From the NCBI GenBank assembly GCA_029264955.1, contig JARHYC010000026.1:1-64000 (forward strand): a DNA stretch of 64,000 nt, read 5' to 3'. Below the pieces are notes generated by a model. The model saw only the letters and a program-made list of their open reading frames with translations, was not told the origin of the DNA and did not search any database. Below, piece by piece: positions 15,761-25,902 of the stretch. Source of the stretch: Faecalibacterium sp. GTDB taxonomy: Bacteria > Bacillota > Clostridia > Oscillospirales > Ruminococcaceae. Position numbers and translations under genes: made by a program. Each line of letters starts with the position of its first letter. The stretch's first letter is position 1.

Positions 15761-17745
15761 ACCGCCCCCTCTTCCAGCGTCCATACCGGCGCGTATCCTT
15801 CGCTACCGGATCGATACAGTGCGACACCTTCTTGCGCCGCCTGCAAACCATCGGTGAACAAATCTGCATAGCTCTTTACAAAGATGTCGTCCGTCTTTAC
15901 GGTCAGGATGCAGTTTGCGCCGCTTTCCTGAATCAGTTTGTCCAGTTCCGATACGGTATAGCTTTGGTAATAGGGCTGTCCATCTTCATATTGCGGGCTG
16001 CCATAGGTACCGCCGCCTGCGCCATACTCTAAAATATTGGGCATCAACGCCTGTGCATACCAGAACCAGTAAAAGCCATCGTCCCCTTGTCGAATCAAAA
16101 AGACACGATCATCCGGCTCCAGCGCCGCACGAATCTGCTCTGCCTGTGCGCTGCGTGCAGCATCTTCAGCATACACGTTTCGGCTGGCACCAAAAATTGT
16201 AAACTGCGGTTGCCATGCCTGTGCGGTACACACCGCCAATAAGACAGCAGTTCCCAAAACACCCACAAAGCCACGCAGAGAAACACGCTTTGCCGCCTGA
16301 TGTGCCAACAGTGCCAGCGCCAGCAGCAACCAGCCCGCATAGTAGCTATCCATGTAGCGAGCATAGCTGGCAATCCCCATCAGCGAAGGCGAGGAATCCT
16401 TAAAGATAAACGCATAGCTCAGCAGCAGCATCAGCCAGTAACCAGCAAAACATACGGTACTGCCCACTGCAAACAGCGCTACACGCAGCCGCTGGCGCAG
16501 ACTCGGCGCTGCAAGAACAGCCAGCACCAACACCAGCCCAATCACAGCGCACACCGCTGCACCACTGCCGAAAATACTTACCTGACGCTGAAAAAATGCC
16601 TGCTGCATCACGTCTGCATAAGCAAACAAATCGCTGCGGTGCTGCTCAAAGAACGAATCGCCACGGCCGCCCAGCAGCATTTTTATGCCGTTCAGCACCA
16701 CCGCAGGCAAGCTTGCATTTGCAGTATCTCCCATACCGCCGGTCGTTGCGTTTTCTAACACAAACGGCAGTGTATAGCGGCTCCATAGGACATATTGTAC
16801 CATTGGCACCGCCAACGCGGAAACACCGAAGCCAATCCGCCCCAATACAGCTCGTACACCATGGGGCATCTGCTCCGGCGGCAGTAAAACCCAATCTAAA
16901 AAGACGAAACCTGCCGCTGCCAATGCCAGTGGCAAAGTATTGCTCTTGATGCTTGCCGTAAGGCACAGCACCGGAAGCATCCACCAGCGTGCACAGGACT
17001 TTTCCTCCCGCACAACCAGCCAAAACGCTACTGCCCCACCAAACAAAATGCCAGCAGGCAAATCGCCCAGAATTTCCAGCCAAGTCGTATTGACCAGACC
17101 CGTTCGACCTGGAATCGTCATTGCAGTCGGCAGCAGAATCGCCGCAAAAGCGATTGGTCCCCATAAACGAGGGCTTTTCTTTTCGCAGCAGCTGACTGCC
17201 GCCGCAAGCGATGCCAGCATCAGCAGGTCCACTCCGAAAATTGCTTTCCAAGGAGCAAACGCACCAACCAGTTGGAACAGGTATCCCATCAAGGGAATCC
17301 CAGGCAATTCGGTCATTACCCAGGGACGCCCGGTTTCGCAGGCAGGATACAGAATGCCATTTTCGGTAATGAGCCGAGTTGCTGCACCCCAAAACGAATA
17401 TTCATCAAAATTCAAAAATGCAGGCTTCAGCCATGCCAAACGCAGCGTCAACAGCACTGCACCACCCCAGAACAATATACTTGCCGGGGTCAGCAGACTG
17501 CACCACGCTGTACTGCTTTTGGTTTTGATGCTATGCCATCCGCAAACAGCTACACTCAGCCAGCCTGCCAGCACAACACCCCAGGCAGCCAGCGGTAAAA
17601 CACCACTCATACCACCCAGAAATAAAATCAGGAATATGCCAGAAAGCCCTGCCAATGGTGCTGCACCTGCTGAGATTTTACTGTATTTTTGCAGTGCCAG
17701 ACACACACCCAGCAAAGCCGGCAGAACCAGCAAAAGACTCATCAT
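15757..17745 (-). CDS. Polytopic GT-C-like membrane protein, module copy 1
   Basis: 662 aa with roughly 12-14 membrane segments and a C-terminal extracytoplasmic domain (about 530-662). The first large outside loop carries FDEYSFWGAA with D114-E115, the position where GT-C glycosyltransferases have a catalytic or metal-binding acid. The C-terminal domain has LIRQGDDGFYWFW and LFTDGLQ, shared with the other two copies. GT-C enzymes use polyprenyl-phosphate sugars outside the membrane; the donor and acceptor are unknown. GGAAAGGG is eight bases before the ATG. The partner gene follows with a 4-bp overlap. Confidence 0.8.
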   Translation of the reverse strand: MMSLLLVLPALLGVCLALQKYSKISAGAAPLAGLSGIFLILFLGGMSGVLPLAAWGVVLAGWLSVAVCGWHSIKTKSSTAWCSLLTPASILFWGGAVLLTLRLAWLKPAFLNFDEYSFWGAATRLITENGILYPACETGRPWVMTELPGIPLMGYLFQLVGAFAPWKAIFGVDLLMLASLAAAVSCCEKKSPRLWGPIAFAAILLPTAMTIPGRTGLVNTTWLEILGDLPAGILFGGAVAFWLVVREEKSCARWWMLPVLCLTASIKSNTLPLALAAAGFVFLDWVLLPPEQMPHGVRAVLGRIGFGVSALAVPMVQYVLWSRYTLPFVLENATTGGMGDTANASLPAVVLNGIKMLLGGRGDSFFEQHRSDLFAYADVMQQAFFQRQVSIFGSGAAVCAVIGLVLVLAVLAAPSLRQRLRVALFAVGSTVCFAGYWLMLLLSYAFIFKDSSPSLMGIASYARYMDSYYAGWLLLALALLAHQAAKRVSLRGFVGVLGTAVLLAVCTAQAWQPQFTIFGASRNVYAEDAARSAQAEQIRAALEPDDRVFLIRQGDDGFYWFWYAQALMPNILEYGAGGGTYGSPQYEDGQPYYQSYTVSELDKLIQESGANCILTVKTDDIFVKSYADLFTDGLQAAQEGVALYRSGSEGYAPVWTLEEGAV

Positions 17746-17784
17746 GGCAGAATCCCTTTCCTAAGAAAATTTTCATGCAGAACA

Positions 17785-18942
17785 TTACAGTGCCAGAATC
17801 GTCTCGATGACACGGTTGCACTGCGCCTCAGTCAAATTGGTAGAGCAGGGAATATTCACGATACGGCGGCGGTATTCCTGTGCAATTTCCAGGTGATGCG
17901 CCTCATTGCGCGGGTAGTCACATTGCTCGTGAATCAGTGCCCAGACCGGACGGGTCTGAATGCCCTTTTCATGCATGGTATCAATCACGGTATCACGGTC
18001 CAAACGATCGGGCAGAAGCAGCGAGTAGAACCAGTGGTTGGAGCGTGTACCCTCACGGAACGGCAGCATCTCAAATCCCTTCACACCGTTCAGTGCGGCA
18101 CGGTACTGCTCATAACGAGCTGTCTTGCGAGTGATGAACTCTTCCAGCAGCTCCATCTGCGCCAGACCCAGGCAGGCATCCAGATTGGTCATGCGGTAAT
18201 TGTAGCCCGGCTCATCGTGATAAAACTGCACCACATTGGTCTTTGCCTGGGTAGACAGATGGCGTGCGTGCTTTACCCACTCTTCGTGATTGGAAATCAG
18301 AATGCCGCCAGTGCCAGTAGTAATGATCTTATTGCCGTTAAAGCTGTACACACCCACATCGCCTATGGTACCGGCAAACTTACCAGCCAGAGGGCCTTCG
18401 GTATAGTGCGTGCCCAGTGCTTCTGCTGCGTCCTCGATCAGGATCAGCTTATATTTCTTAGCAATTTCCAGGAAACGAGGCATATCTGCCATGTTGCCGA
18501 ACACATGAACCACGACCATAGCGGAAACGTGTGCACCCGTACGGTTATTGTACAGACCATCCTCTTTCAGGGTACAGTGGTTGGCGCAGAAGTCCTCCAC
18601 GGCATCTGGATCCATACAACCAGTACGGTCGCAGCCGATAAATACCGGCTCAGCACCCACATAACGTGTGGTGGGGTTGACGGATGCAATAAAGGTCAGA
18701 GTCGGAACGATGACCTCATCCCCGCGCTGAATCCCAGATGTCAGCGCGGCCAAATGCAAACCAGAAGAACCAGATGCACAGGCCACAGCTTCGGGCATTT
18801 TCACATAATTTGCCATTACCTGCTCAAATTCACCAACTTTTGCGCCGCTGGTGGATACCCACGCACCTTCCAGTGCATCATCTACATATTTTTTCTCATT
18901 GCCGCAGAAGTTCGGCACGGACAAAGGAATAAATTCACTCAT
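17785..18942 (-). CDS. legC: LegC-type PLP-dependent aminotransferase
   Basis: 385 aa of the DegT/DnrJ/EryC1 (ArnB-like) aminotransferase family. ASGSSGLHLAAL, DEVIVPTLTFIASVNP, LILIEDAAEALG (the PLP-stacking Asp and Ala) and GVYSFNGNKIITTGTGG, which contains the Schiff-base lysine, are all present, so it is catalytically intact. The N-terminus IPLSVPNFCGNEKKYVDDAL matches the LegC subgroup, which aminates C4 of the 4-keto-6-deoxy sugar made by LegB. AAGGA stands nine bases before the ATG. The YfhO gene ends 16 bp upstream, so it is in the same transcript. Confidence 0.9.
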   Translation of the reverse strand: MSEFIPLSVPNFCGNEKKYVDDALEGAWVSTSGAKVGEFEQVMANYVKMPEAVACASGSSGLHLAALTSGIQRGDEVIVPTLTFIASVNPTTRYVGAEPVFIGCDRTGCMDPDAVEDFCANHCTLKEDGLYNNRTGAHVSAMVVVHVFGNMADMPRFLEIAKKYKLILIEDAAEALGTHYTEGPLAGKFAGTIGDVGVYSFNGNKIITTGTGGILISNHEEWVKHARHLSTQAKTNVVQFYHDEPGYNYRMTNLDACLGLAQMELLEEFITRKTARYEQYRAALNGVKGFEMLPFREGTRSNHWFYSLLLPDRLDRDTVIDTMHEKGIQTRPVWALIHEQCDYPRNEAHHLEIAQEYRRRIVNIPCSTNLTEAQCNRVIETILAL

Positions 18943-18958
18943 AATCGCACGTCCTTTT

Positions 18959-21418
18959 TCAATGTTTTTTGTATTGCCAGTAAATCACGATCATCAACAG
19001 CAGAATACCTGCCGCCGTAACACAGAGACCCAGCCCTGTGCCCGGCGTTTTCCATACCAGTTCCACTGTATTTTCACCTGCCGTTAACGGCACGCCCAGA
19101 CAAACCGATGCCAGCGTGACCGGTTCCACCGGACTGCCATTGACGGTAATCTGCCATCCATCGGCATAGCCAACCGGAATCCACAACAGCTGGTTTTTAT
19201 CTGCCTGCGCCGTCACGGCAATGTGGGTATCGGACATTTCACCGATTTGCGGCGCATTCGACCGAATGGTATCGCTCACCCGCAAAAGTTCGCTCTCGTC
19301 CAAAGTATAGCAGAATGCTGCCAGAATGTCCTGCTCCGTTTCCACGTTCAGCACCTGACCTGCCTTTTGCTCACCCAGGAATATCATACCACCACGGTCC
19401 AGTGTTTGTACACAGCCTTTCTTTTCTCCATTGACCACCACATCCGATTCCCCGGCAGTCAGGATAAACGCATAGCAGGGACCGTCCCGTTTTGTCGTGA
19501 TTGACAGCTGTCTTTCCGTTTGTTTTTCGGTTTCCGCAGCGGTATACACCTGCAAATCCGGTTCTTTTGCCAGAGATGCCAGCACACGTTGCTGCCACAA
19601 AAACAAATCTTCGCCGTTTTCCAGCGGCAGTTGGGTGAGCGAATCATCCGTTACTACTGCCAGTGGCAACGCATATGGATTTTCATACACTTGCCACGGG
19701 CTTTCCACATCCAGCGGTGTATAACCGTACGGCGGTTCGTATCCGCCGGGCTGCTGTAAAATATAGCGAATGCCCAGCAAACCATCCGCCACCGGCGTGC
19801 TTCCGTGGTAATAGGTATTGCAGGAGGCATAGTTGCCATAACCCAGCCGCACCAGCAAATCCACCGAGCTGTTATCCTGTGTAGAGCCAAAATGGGATAC
19901 GCCCCAATAGCCCAGCAGCATAGGGTCGTTCAGAGTACGGATGCCGGTTTTCTCCATACGGTAGAAACCAGAATCTTTTGCCTGTACGGCCTGTACCGCT
20001 GCCTGACCGTCCGACACGAAAGTTCGGTACGCACGAACAGAATACGGCTCAAAGGGTTTGAGTACAAATGCGGTATTCGCCGTCAGCTCTACAGCACACC
20101 ATGCCGCAAGCAGCCATGCGGTATATTTCTTTTTCTGCACACAGAACCATACAGCCGCCAGTGCCAGTCCTGCGATTGCGGTAATCGCCAAGTAGCGCAG
20201 CCCTACGCCGGGCTTGCGGAACAAAACCGCCATAGCGAACCATACACCGCACAAAGTAGAAACTCTGATGGTCAGCATCTTATCCCAGCGCACATAAGCT
20301 GCCGCATACGCCGCCAAGAACAAAATCCAGAAGCTGAACAAAAAGCTATATCGATACGGGAACCACACTGGAGCTTTCATGCCGTGCCAGAAGGTGTCAA
20401 AGCCTTCGATCCAGAAGGATGCCAGCAGGATCAGCAGAATCCCGCCGGAAGCCAGTTTGACTTTCTTTGCAATCTGCTTGCCGCACAAAAAGAATGCACT
20501 TACCAGCATCACAGCCAGCAAACCGCAATACAAATTGGGCAATCCTGCTTCTACATCTTTCCACAAAAAAGTGCCGGGAAACAGCTGCTGCGGCAGCATC
20601 TGTAAAGCAAACTTGGGCTTCCATGAAAAGGAGAACTCCAGCAGTTCCCCTTTGTTCTGGTTCAAATCAATGATGACCGGCATCAGCAGCCAGCCGTTGA
20701 CCAGACCGCCTGCCAGCGAAGCCAGTGTAAACTGCCCCAATGCACGACCTTTGCGATACGGTGTTTCCACACAGAGCAGCCAGAAGAAATACAGCACCGC
20801 AAAAATACACGCCATATATCCGATATAGAAGTTAGAATAAATCATCACAAGCAAAACGACCGCGTACTGCACCGGGCGTCCCCGACGTACCAGTTTGTCC
20901 AAACCTGCACACAGCAACGGTAACAGCAGCATAACGTCATGCCACATGATGTTCTGGGAATACGCCAGATTGTAGGCGCATAAGCCATAGCCCGCACCCA
21001 GCGTGACCTGCGCCCACTGGGGAACCGCGTCATCATGTTTTTGCAGGAAATAAGCGAAACATCCCGCTGCCAATACTAGCTTGACCCATAATACCAGACA
21101 CGCCGCCTGCGCGTACCCTGTCACTGGAACCAGCAGATAAATCCAGTTGAACAGGCTGGAGCAGTAATAGGCAAAAATGCCTGCCAAACTGCCGCCAAGC
21201 GATTTTTCAAAGGTGAATCCACTGCCGCCAGCCCCCCACAGCACATCTCGATAATGTGCAAAATAAGGGATATACTGGCTATTCAAATCGCCGGTAATCA
21301 CGCTGCGGTCGCCCATTGGGTAAATGCCAAGCAACGCATATGCCGCCAACAGAGCCGCTCCTGTAACAAACGCTGTCAACAGGATCGGTTTCCACTGTGT
21401 TTTTTCTTTTTCGAGCAA
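18959..21418 (-). CDS. YfhO family membrane protein
   Basis: 819 aa from a TTG start (21418) with GGGAGG eight bases upstream. About 13 membrane segments (including GAALLAAYALLGIYPMG at the N-terminus) and a large extracytoplasmic beta-rich domain (about 590-790) closed by a final membrane helix. The first loop has GDLNSQYIPYFAHYRD and KSLGGSLAGIFAYYCSS, hallmarks of the YfhO family, GT-C-type proteins linked to glycosylation of teichoic acids (B. subtilis YfhO, Listeria GtlB-type systems). It probably transfers a sugar from a polyprenyl carrier to a surface polymer; the substrate is unknown. Confidence 0.87.
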   Translation of the reverse strand: MLEKEKTQWKPILLTAFVTGAALLAAYALLGIYPMGDRSVITGDLNSQYIPYFAHYRDVLWGAGGSGFTFEKSLGGSLAGIFAYYCSSLFNWIYLLVPVTGYAQAACLVLWVKLVLAAGCFAYFLQKHDDAVPQWAQVTLGAGYGLCAYNLAYSQNIMWHDVMLLLPLLCAGLDKLVRRGRPVQYAVVLLVMIYSNFYIGYMACIFAVLYFFWLLCVETPYRKGRALGQFTLASLAGGLVNGWLLMPVIIDLNQNKGELLEFSFSWKPKFALQMLPQQLFPGTFLWKDVEAGLPNLYCGLLAVMLVSAFFLCGKQIAKKVKLASGGILLILLASFWIEGFDTFWHGMKAPVWFPYRYSFLFSFWILFLAAYAAAYVRWDKMLTIRVSTLCGVWFAMAVLFRKPGVGLRYLAITAIAGLALAAVWFCVQKKKYTAWLLAAWCAVELTANTAFVLKPFEPYSVRAYRTFVSDGQAAVQAVQAKDSGFYRMEKTGIRTLNDPMLLGYWGVSHFGSTQDNSSVDLLVRLGYGNYASCNTYYHGSTPVADGLLGIRYILQQPGGYEPPYGYTPLDVESPWQVYENPYALPLAVVTDDSLTQLPLENGEDLFLWQQRVLASLAKEPDLQVYTAAETEKQTERQLSITTKRDGPCYAFILTAGESDVVVNGEKKGCVQTLDRGGMIFLGEQKAGQVLNVETEQDILAAFCYTLDESELLRVSDTIRSNAPQIGEMSDTHIAVTAQADKNQLLWIPVGYADGWQITVNGSPVEPVTLASVCLGVPLTAGENTVELVWKTPGTGLGLCVTAAGILLLMIVIYWQYKKH

Positions 21419-21454
21419 AAATCTTCCCTCCCCTGCATCGTCAGGGTGTTATCT

Positions 21455-22057
21455 TCACTTGCATCTTTTGCACACGCCCACTGCATAAAGCAGCCAGTCC
21501 ACAAAGCAGGCTGCAAGACCCGGCAAAAACGCAGCCGCCAAAATCCAGGTCCAGCTGGGCATAAAATACCTCCAGACCGGCGTTGTATCATTGAGCACGA
21601 TTTTATCAATGGTGAGTCGTGCGCCCGGTACGCTGGAAGGGTCAATGCGCAGCTGCGGCTGGGCATTGCGTGGCATCCGGAAGGTAAAACGGCCCGACTC
21701 ATATTCTCTTGCCCAAACCTGCTGCATCACAGAGTAATCCTGCCCCGGTTTTGTCAGGTAATAGCCCGAAATTTCGCCTGGATTACGGTCACTCGTCATA
21801 TACAAATCCACGCGGCGCAGCGGCATTTGCTGTTCCGGAAGCAAAATCTGCGGGTCCATCTGTGTCACTTTCCAGCTGCCGTCATCCTGCTGCTGCAAAT
21901 CTGTAACCACGCAATCTTCCATATCGAGTGTAATCGGATTCTGACCATTCAAACCGCGCAGGGTATCCGTTGTCAGTGCCAGCAGACACATCAGCACGCT
22001 GACCAGTATAAAGCCCCCATAACAAATCGTCAGGGTATTCCAGTGAAATTTTTTCAT
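21455..22057 (-). CDS. Small two-TM partner protein, module copy 2
   Basis: 200 aa: N-terminal membrane helix (about 10-32), an outside domain of about 120 residues (ESGRFTFRMPRNAQPQLRID in the middle), a second helix (about 164-190) and a short CKRCK tail. Its ATG overlaps the stop of the large copy 2 by 4 bp, with AAGGA upstream. No known family recognised. Its size, topology and gene order equal copies 1 and 3; PQLRIDPSSVPGARLTIDKI lines up with HTLRLDPTSCAGAFVELDAV of copy 3. Confidence 0.78.
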   Translation of the reverse strand: MKKFHWNTLTICYGGFILVSVLMCLLALTTDTLRGLNGQNPITLDMEDCVVTDLQQQDDGSWKVTQMDPQILLPEQQMPLRRVDLYMTSDRNPGEISGYYLTKPGQDYSVMQQVWAREYESGRFTFRMPRNAQPQLRIDPSSVPGARLTIDKIVLNDTTPVWRYFMPSWTWILAAAFLPGLAACFVDWLLYAVGVCKRCK

Positions 22058-24009
22058 TTCAATTCTTTCCTTTTCACCAGTTCAAGGTGTTCTTTCGATT
22101 CATCCAAACGGTACAACGCTACACCACCTTCTGCCAGACCGTCCGAGAACAATTCTCCGTAGCTGTCACGCAGGACCTGATCATTCAGCTCCACATAGAC
22201 ATACTCACAATCATTTTCCACCAGATAATCCAAAAATTCCTGCTGGGTCAGCGGGATATAATACAGCGTATCTTCCGGCAGCATTCCGGGCAGCGCAAAC
22301 GTACCACCGCCGAAGCTATAATCCAGTACATACGGATAGAACGTATAACTGTTCATAAACCAGTTATTGCCGTTATCCCCCTGACTGATAAAGAAGATTC
22401 GGCAATCCGGGTCCAGATCTTCTGTCACCCAGTCTACCTGCTCTGTAATTTGGGTACGGTTCCACTGTACGGTGGGGTTCATGTCCAGCACCATAAGCTT
22501 TGCCGGGACAAATTGAGCCACACGCAGCAGGCATACGGCGCACAATCCGCACAATGCAAGACGACCCAGCCGCATCCGTGCATTTTCTGCTGCGGTATGG
22601 CCCAGCAGCACCAATGCACCCAGGAAAAATCCCATGTAGTAAGGGCTTAAATAGCGATTTGCACCCACCAGATCTGCGGAAATCTCATCACGGAACACAT
22701 ACACATAGGTGAAGCCGATGAACAGCATATACGCCACAAATCCAGCACAGCCCAAAACGCCATACACGGTGCAGCGCAGCTGATGCTTTTTATTTTTGCT
22801 CAATACAACTGCCAATACCAGCAGCCCTGCGCTGAACAGCATCGTGATCATGCCGGAGCCCAGCATCGTCGCTTTCTGTGCGCATACGATCTGCACCATA
22901 CGCCCCATCAGGCGAGCAAACTTTTCGCTGCGTGCTGATGGAATAAAGGTTTCCTTCAGGCCTTGCAGCAGCATCTGTACCATGCTCATCTGCTCTACGC
23001 CGCCCACGTTAGAGGTATCTGCCGTGGATACGCTGCCCAGATAAATATTCCACATCAGGAAAGCGATTACACAGCCTGCCGCCGCCAGTACAACAACCAA
23101 AAGTCTGTGCCAAATCGGATCACGGGGCTTTTCCAGACACCACTGCAGCAGCAAATCCGCAGCCATCAAAGCCAACGCCACCAGTGCCAGCGCAAAGCCG
23201 GTATCTTTCACCAGACACAGTGTCATCAATACCAATGCGGGCATCCAGAAGTTTTTCACCTTGCGCTCTGCTGTACCGAAATACAGAACCAGCGCTGTGC
23301 CCATCATCAAACCCATAGGTACGTCTGCCAGCGTGCTGCAATACACTTCACCGTGCAGGTTAAGCGGCGCATACACCGTCATAATCGCTACGGTCAAAAC
23401 AGTCAAGCCGCCCAGCGGCAGCTGAACCTGCCAGGATTTGGTCTTGACACAAGCCATCATGGTCGTTGCCATGGACAGCATCAATACACCGTAAGCCGCA
23501 TACACACGCCATTCGGCGTAGGCACCAAAGAAATCGAAGAAATAACCCAGCATAATCAGTGCAGGACGATGGGTAGGCACCCAGTTCCAGCCGATTTCTG
23601 CGGTTACATACAGCTCTCCGGTTTCCTTTACCAGCTTTTCTGCGGTACCCCAGAAGGAAAATTCGTCCCACGTCCAATACTGTGGATTGCGCATCCAGAA
23701 CAAGAGCAGAATTGCTACTGCACCCACAGCGAAAACTATTAGCGAAAAATCAAAAAATTTTTTCCGATTTTCCCGGTGGATGCACAAATCGTACACCATC
23801 CAGCCTGCGCCCACAATACCGGCACTATACAGAACCCACACTGCCGGAAGCAGCACCCCGGAACAGCCCGCTGCCGAAAGCAGCAGCATCCCACCGCAAA
23901 GCGTCATAAAAGGTGCTGCGCCTGCAGGAACCTTTGCTTTTTTCCACAGCCAGTAAGCACCCGCCACAACCACAAGCACTGCTGGGAAAATTGATATCAA
24001 CTCGTACAA
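22054..24009 (-). CDS. Polytopic GT-C-like membrane protein, module copy 2 (TTG start)
   Basis: 651 aa. I place the start at the TTG at 24009 (AAGGA seven bases upstream): then the loop motif WDEFSFWG falls at D115-E116, matching D114-E115 in copy 1, and the protein no longer overlaps the upstream gene. About 12-14 membrane segments and a C-terminal outside domain with FISQGDNGNNWF and LFSDGLAEGGVALYRLD, aligned with copy 1. Likely a glycosyltransferase of GT-C type; the substrate is unknown. ATGA coupling to its partner. Confidence 0.8.
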   Translation of the reverse strand: MYELISIFPAVLVVVAGAYWLWKKAKVPAGAAPFMTLCGGMLLLSAAGCSGVLLPAVWVLYSAGIVGAGWMVYDLCIHRENRKKFFDFSLIVFAVGAVAILLLFWMRNPQYWTWDEFSFWGTAEKLVKETGELYVTAEIGWNWVPTHRPALIMLGYFFDFFGAYAEWRVYAAYGVLMLSMATTMMACVKTKSWQVQLPLGGLTVLTVAIMTVYAPLNLHGEVYCSTLADVPMGLMMGTALVLYFGTAERKVKNFWMPALVLMTLCLVKDTGFALALVALALMAADLLLQWCLEKPRDPIWHRLLVVVLAAAGCVIAFLMWNIYLGSVSTADTSNVGGVEQMSMVQMLLQGLKETFIPSARSEKFARLMGRMVQIVCAQKATMLGSGMITMLFSAGLLVLAVVLSKNKKHQLRCTVYGVLGCAGFVAYMLFIGFTYVYVFRDEISADLVGANRYLSPYYMGFFLGALVLLGHTAAENARMRLGRLALCGLCAVCLLRVAQFVPAKLMVLDMNPTVQWNRTQITEQVDWVTEDLDPDCRIFFISQGDNGNNWFMNSYTFYPYVLDYSFGGGTFALPGMLPEDTLYYIPLTQQEFLDYLVENDCEYVYVELNDQVLRDSYGELFSDGLAEGGVALYRLDESKEHLELVKRKELK

Positions 24010-24049
24010 AACGTCGTCCTTTCTTTTACGGCGAAAAATATCCGCACTA

Positions 24050-25777
24050 TCAAATCGTAAATACCGGACCGATAAAGTAATGCTGGAACAGCAGCAGCGT
24101 ACTAAACACGGCAAAACCACCGCACGCACACAAGCTAATGGCTTCTGCATTCTTTGCTTCTGTGCGCAGGGTCAAGCAGTGGCTCAATCCCTTTGCCATC
24201 GCCACACCCCAAACCAGGAAGGTGGGCAGCAAATAGCGCGCTTGGAAACCTACCACACGAACCATACCGACCGGTGTCCAAGTGATATACATTGCTGTCA
24301 GTGCGCCTGCCAGATACACCAGCCCCCATGCCGACAAACCAGCCGCACGCACTGCGCAGCAGGTTTTTTCTTTCGGCACAGACAGTACTGCACCCAGCAA
24401 AAGCACAAACGGAGAAAGCAGATTAACCATCGGAACCGGCAAATCCAGTGCGCCAAACACGCCCAGCTGACCTAAATAGAAATCGTTTTCATACAGCGTA
24501 CCAACCAGAACCGCGATATAACGCAGCGGATTGCTGAGAACAAATTTCAGCTGACCCATCTGATCCACTGTATCACCCAGTTGACGACCGATGGTGCCGT
24601 AGTGATAGCGGAAGGTTGCGCCGTACCAGTCCACAATGCGGCTTGTCAGCACTGCTCCCAGCAGACACAACCCGGCAACCTGCCAGGGATGCAGTTTTGC
24701 TTTCCATTCCTTTTTCGGCGCAAACAGCAGCACCGCCAGCCACAACAGGTTCAGCCATGGCTTGATGATATTCATCACCAGAAATACCGCGCAGAATTCT
24801 GCTACATCCCGGTTGTTCCATTCCCGCTGCAAGAAGAACGTAGCAGCCACATAGTAGCAGCCCAGCACGATTGCATCATAATTGTAGGAGGCCGCCATAT
24901 ACAGGCTCATGGGCAGCAGCATCACCGCCAAAAAAATCGGGCGCATCCGCTTTAGTCGTTTCAGTGCCATATAGCACAGTAGGGTATATACCAGCAGGTT
25001 TGCGATGCGTCCCGCATAGAAACAGCCCAGTGCACCAAAACCAAGCAAACGCGCCAGCGCAATCCCAAGCGCAGTTGCCAAATAGGGGAAAATCGCAAAG
25101 TTTAGCGGTTCGCCTGTCAACTGTTCTACCGGTGCCACACTGAAATAGCGCTGGAAACCATCCCGCACACCCGTCACCGGGCCGTTTTCGCCAAACTGTT
25201 TCAGCGCATAACCTTTCGTGTTGTACGTTGACCACCCTTCTCCTGTGCTCCAGGTATCGGCCGCCTGTTCCACAGGCTGTACCGGCTCTGTTTTGGGGGC
25301 AGCTTTTTCTCCTTCGGTCGGGTGAATCCCCTGCGATGTATGCGCTGTCGTCCATGCACCTGGGAAAGACTGTACCAAACGGGACACATCCTCGGAATAG
25401 GTATTGTTGGCATCAAAAACGAAGCAGCCTTCACTCATGCGCCAGCTGCGTAGGAAATGGCTGGTTTCGTCCGGTGTTTGCAGCGGTGGATTCGCAAAGC
25501 AAACCAAAAGTCCGCAGACAAAAATACAAATTGCCGCCCGCCGGGGCAAATCTTTCCACAGGGTAAACGCCCCCACAGCCAGCAGATATAGCGCACCTGT
25601 AACCGTGCATACTGCACCTGTCAGAGGCAAAGCGGAAACTCCCCGTGCGTCCAAGTAATAGAACACACGCCAGTAGTAAACCAGCAGAACAGCAAGGATC
25701 TCCACTGCAAAAAATCCTGCAATTTTTGCCGTTATCCCGAACTTTTTATTTGATTTCATGCGTGCGATCCAATCCAT
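24050..25777 (-). CDS. DUF2142 family polytopic membrane protein
   Basis: 575 aa, about 11-12 membrane segments. NPPLQTPDETSHFLRSWRMS in the first long loop is the DUF2142 signature (PDE...HF), again a GT-C-like placement of acidic residues. A second marker is TALGIALARLLGFGALGCFY. The start at the ATG at 25777 has AGAGG seven bases upstream; the longer frame starting further up reads Cys/Arg-rich junk. DUF2142 genes sit in polysaccharide and teichoic-acid loci; the function is unproven. It is preceded by two GC hairpins (25808-25863). Confidence 0.85.
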   Translation of the reverse strand: MDWIARMKSNKKFGITAKIAGFFAVEILAVLLVYYWRVFYYLDARGVSALPLTGAVCTVTGALYLLAVGAFTLWKDLPRRAAICIFVCGLLVCFANPPLQTPDETSHFLRSWRMSEGCFVFDANNTYSEDVSRLVQSFPGAWTTAHTSQGIHPTEGEKAAPKTEPVQPVEQAADTWSTGEGWSTYNTKGYALKQFGENGPVTGVRDGFQRYFSVAPVEQLTGEPLNFAIFPYLATALGIALARLLGFGALGCFYAGRIANLLVYTLLCYMALKRLKRMRPIFLAVMLLPMSLYMAASYNYDAIVLGCYYVAATFFLQREWNNRDVAEFCAVFLVMNIIKPWLNLLWLAVLLFAPKKEWKAKLHPWQVAGLCLLGAVLTSRIVDWYGATFRYHYGTIGRQLGDTVDQMGQLKFVLSNPLRYIAVLVGTLYENDFYLGQLGVFGALDLPVPMVNLLSPFVLLLGAVLSVPKEKTCCAVRAAGLSAWGLVYLAGALTAMYITWTPVGMVRVVGFQARYLLPTFLVWGVAMAKGLSHCLTLRTEAKNAEAISLCACGGFAVFSTLLLFQHYFIGPVFTI

Positions 25778-25807
25778 GAACGATCCTCTCTTTTTGCAGT
25801 TTTTACA

Positions 25808-25863
25808 GGGGAACGACGTCCCCTTATATACGCGTGAAGCCCGCCGGCAAATGCACGGCGGGC
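25808..25863 (-). repeat. Two GC-rich hairpins between legB and the DUF2142 gene
   Basis: GCCCGCCG / CGGCGGGC (25839-25863, 8-bp stem, 9-nt loop) and GGGGA / TCCCC (25808-25823). Neither has a T run on the minus strand, so they look like processing or stability elements of the operon mRNA rather than terminators. Confidence 0.45.
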
Positions 25864-25902
25864 AATCCACACAGAGGGTACGCACACGCACCCCCTATTT
25901 TT

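Noticed and set aside
24010..24150. N-terminal extension of the GT-C copy 2 frame to an upstream ATG
   Set aside because: It overlaps the DUF2142 gene, reads Cys/Arg-rich non-membrane sequence, and the TTG at 24009 has a ribosome site and puts the DE motif in register with copy 1.
25778..25891. 38-residue extension of the DUF2142 protein
   Set aside because: Cys/Arg-rich sequence passing through the GC hairpins; the ATG at 25777 has the ribosome site.
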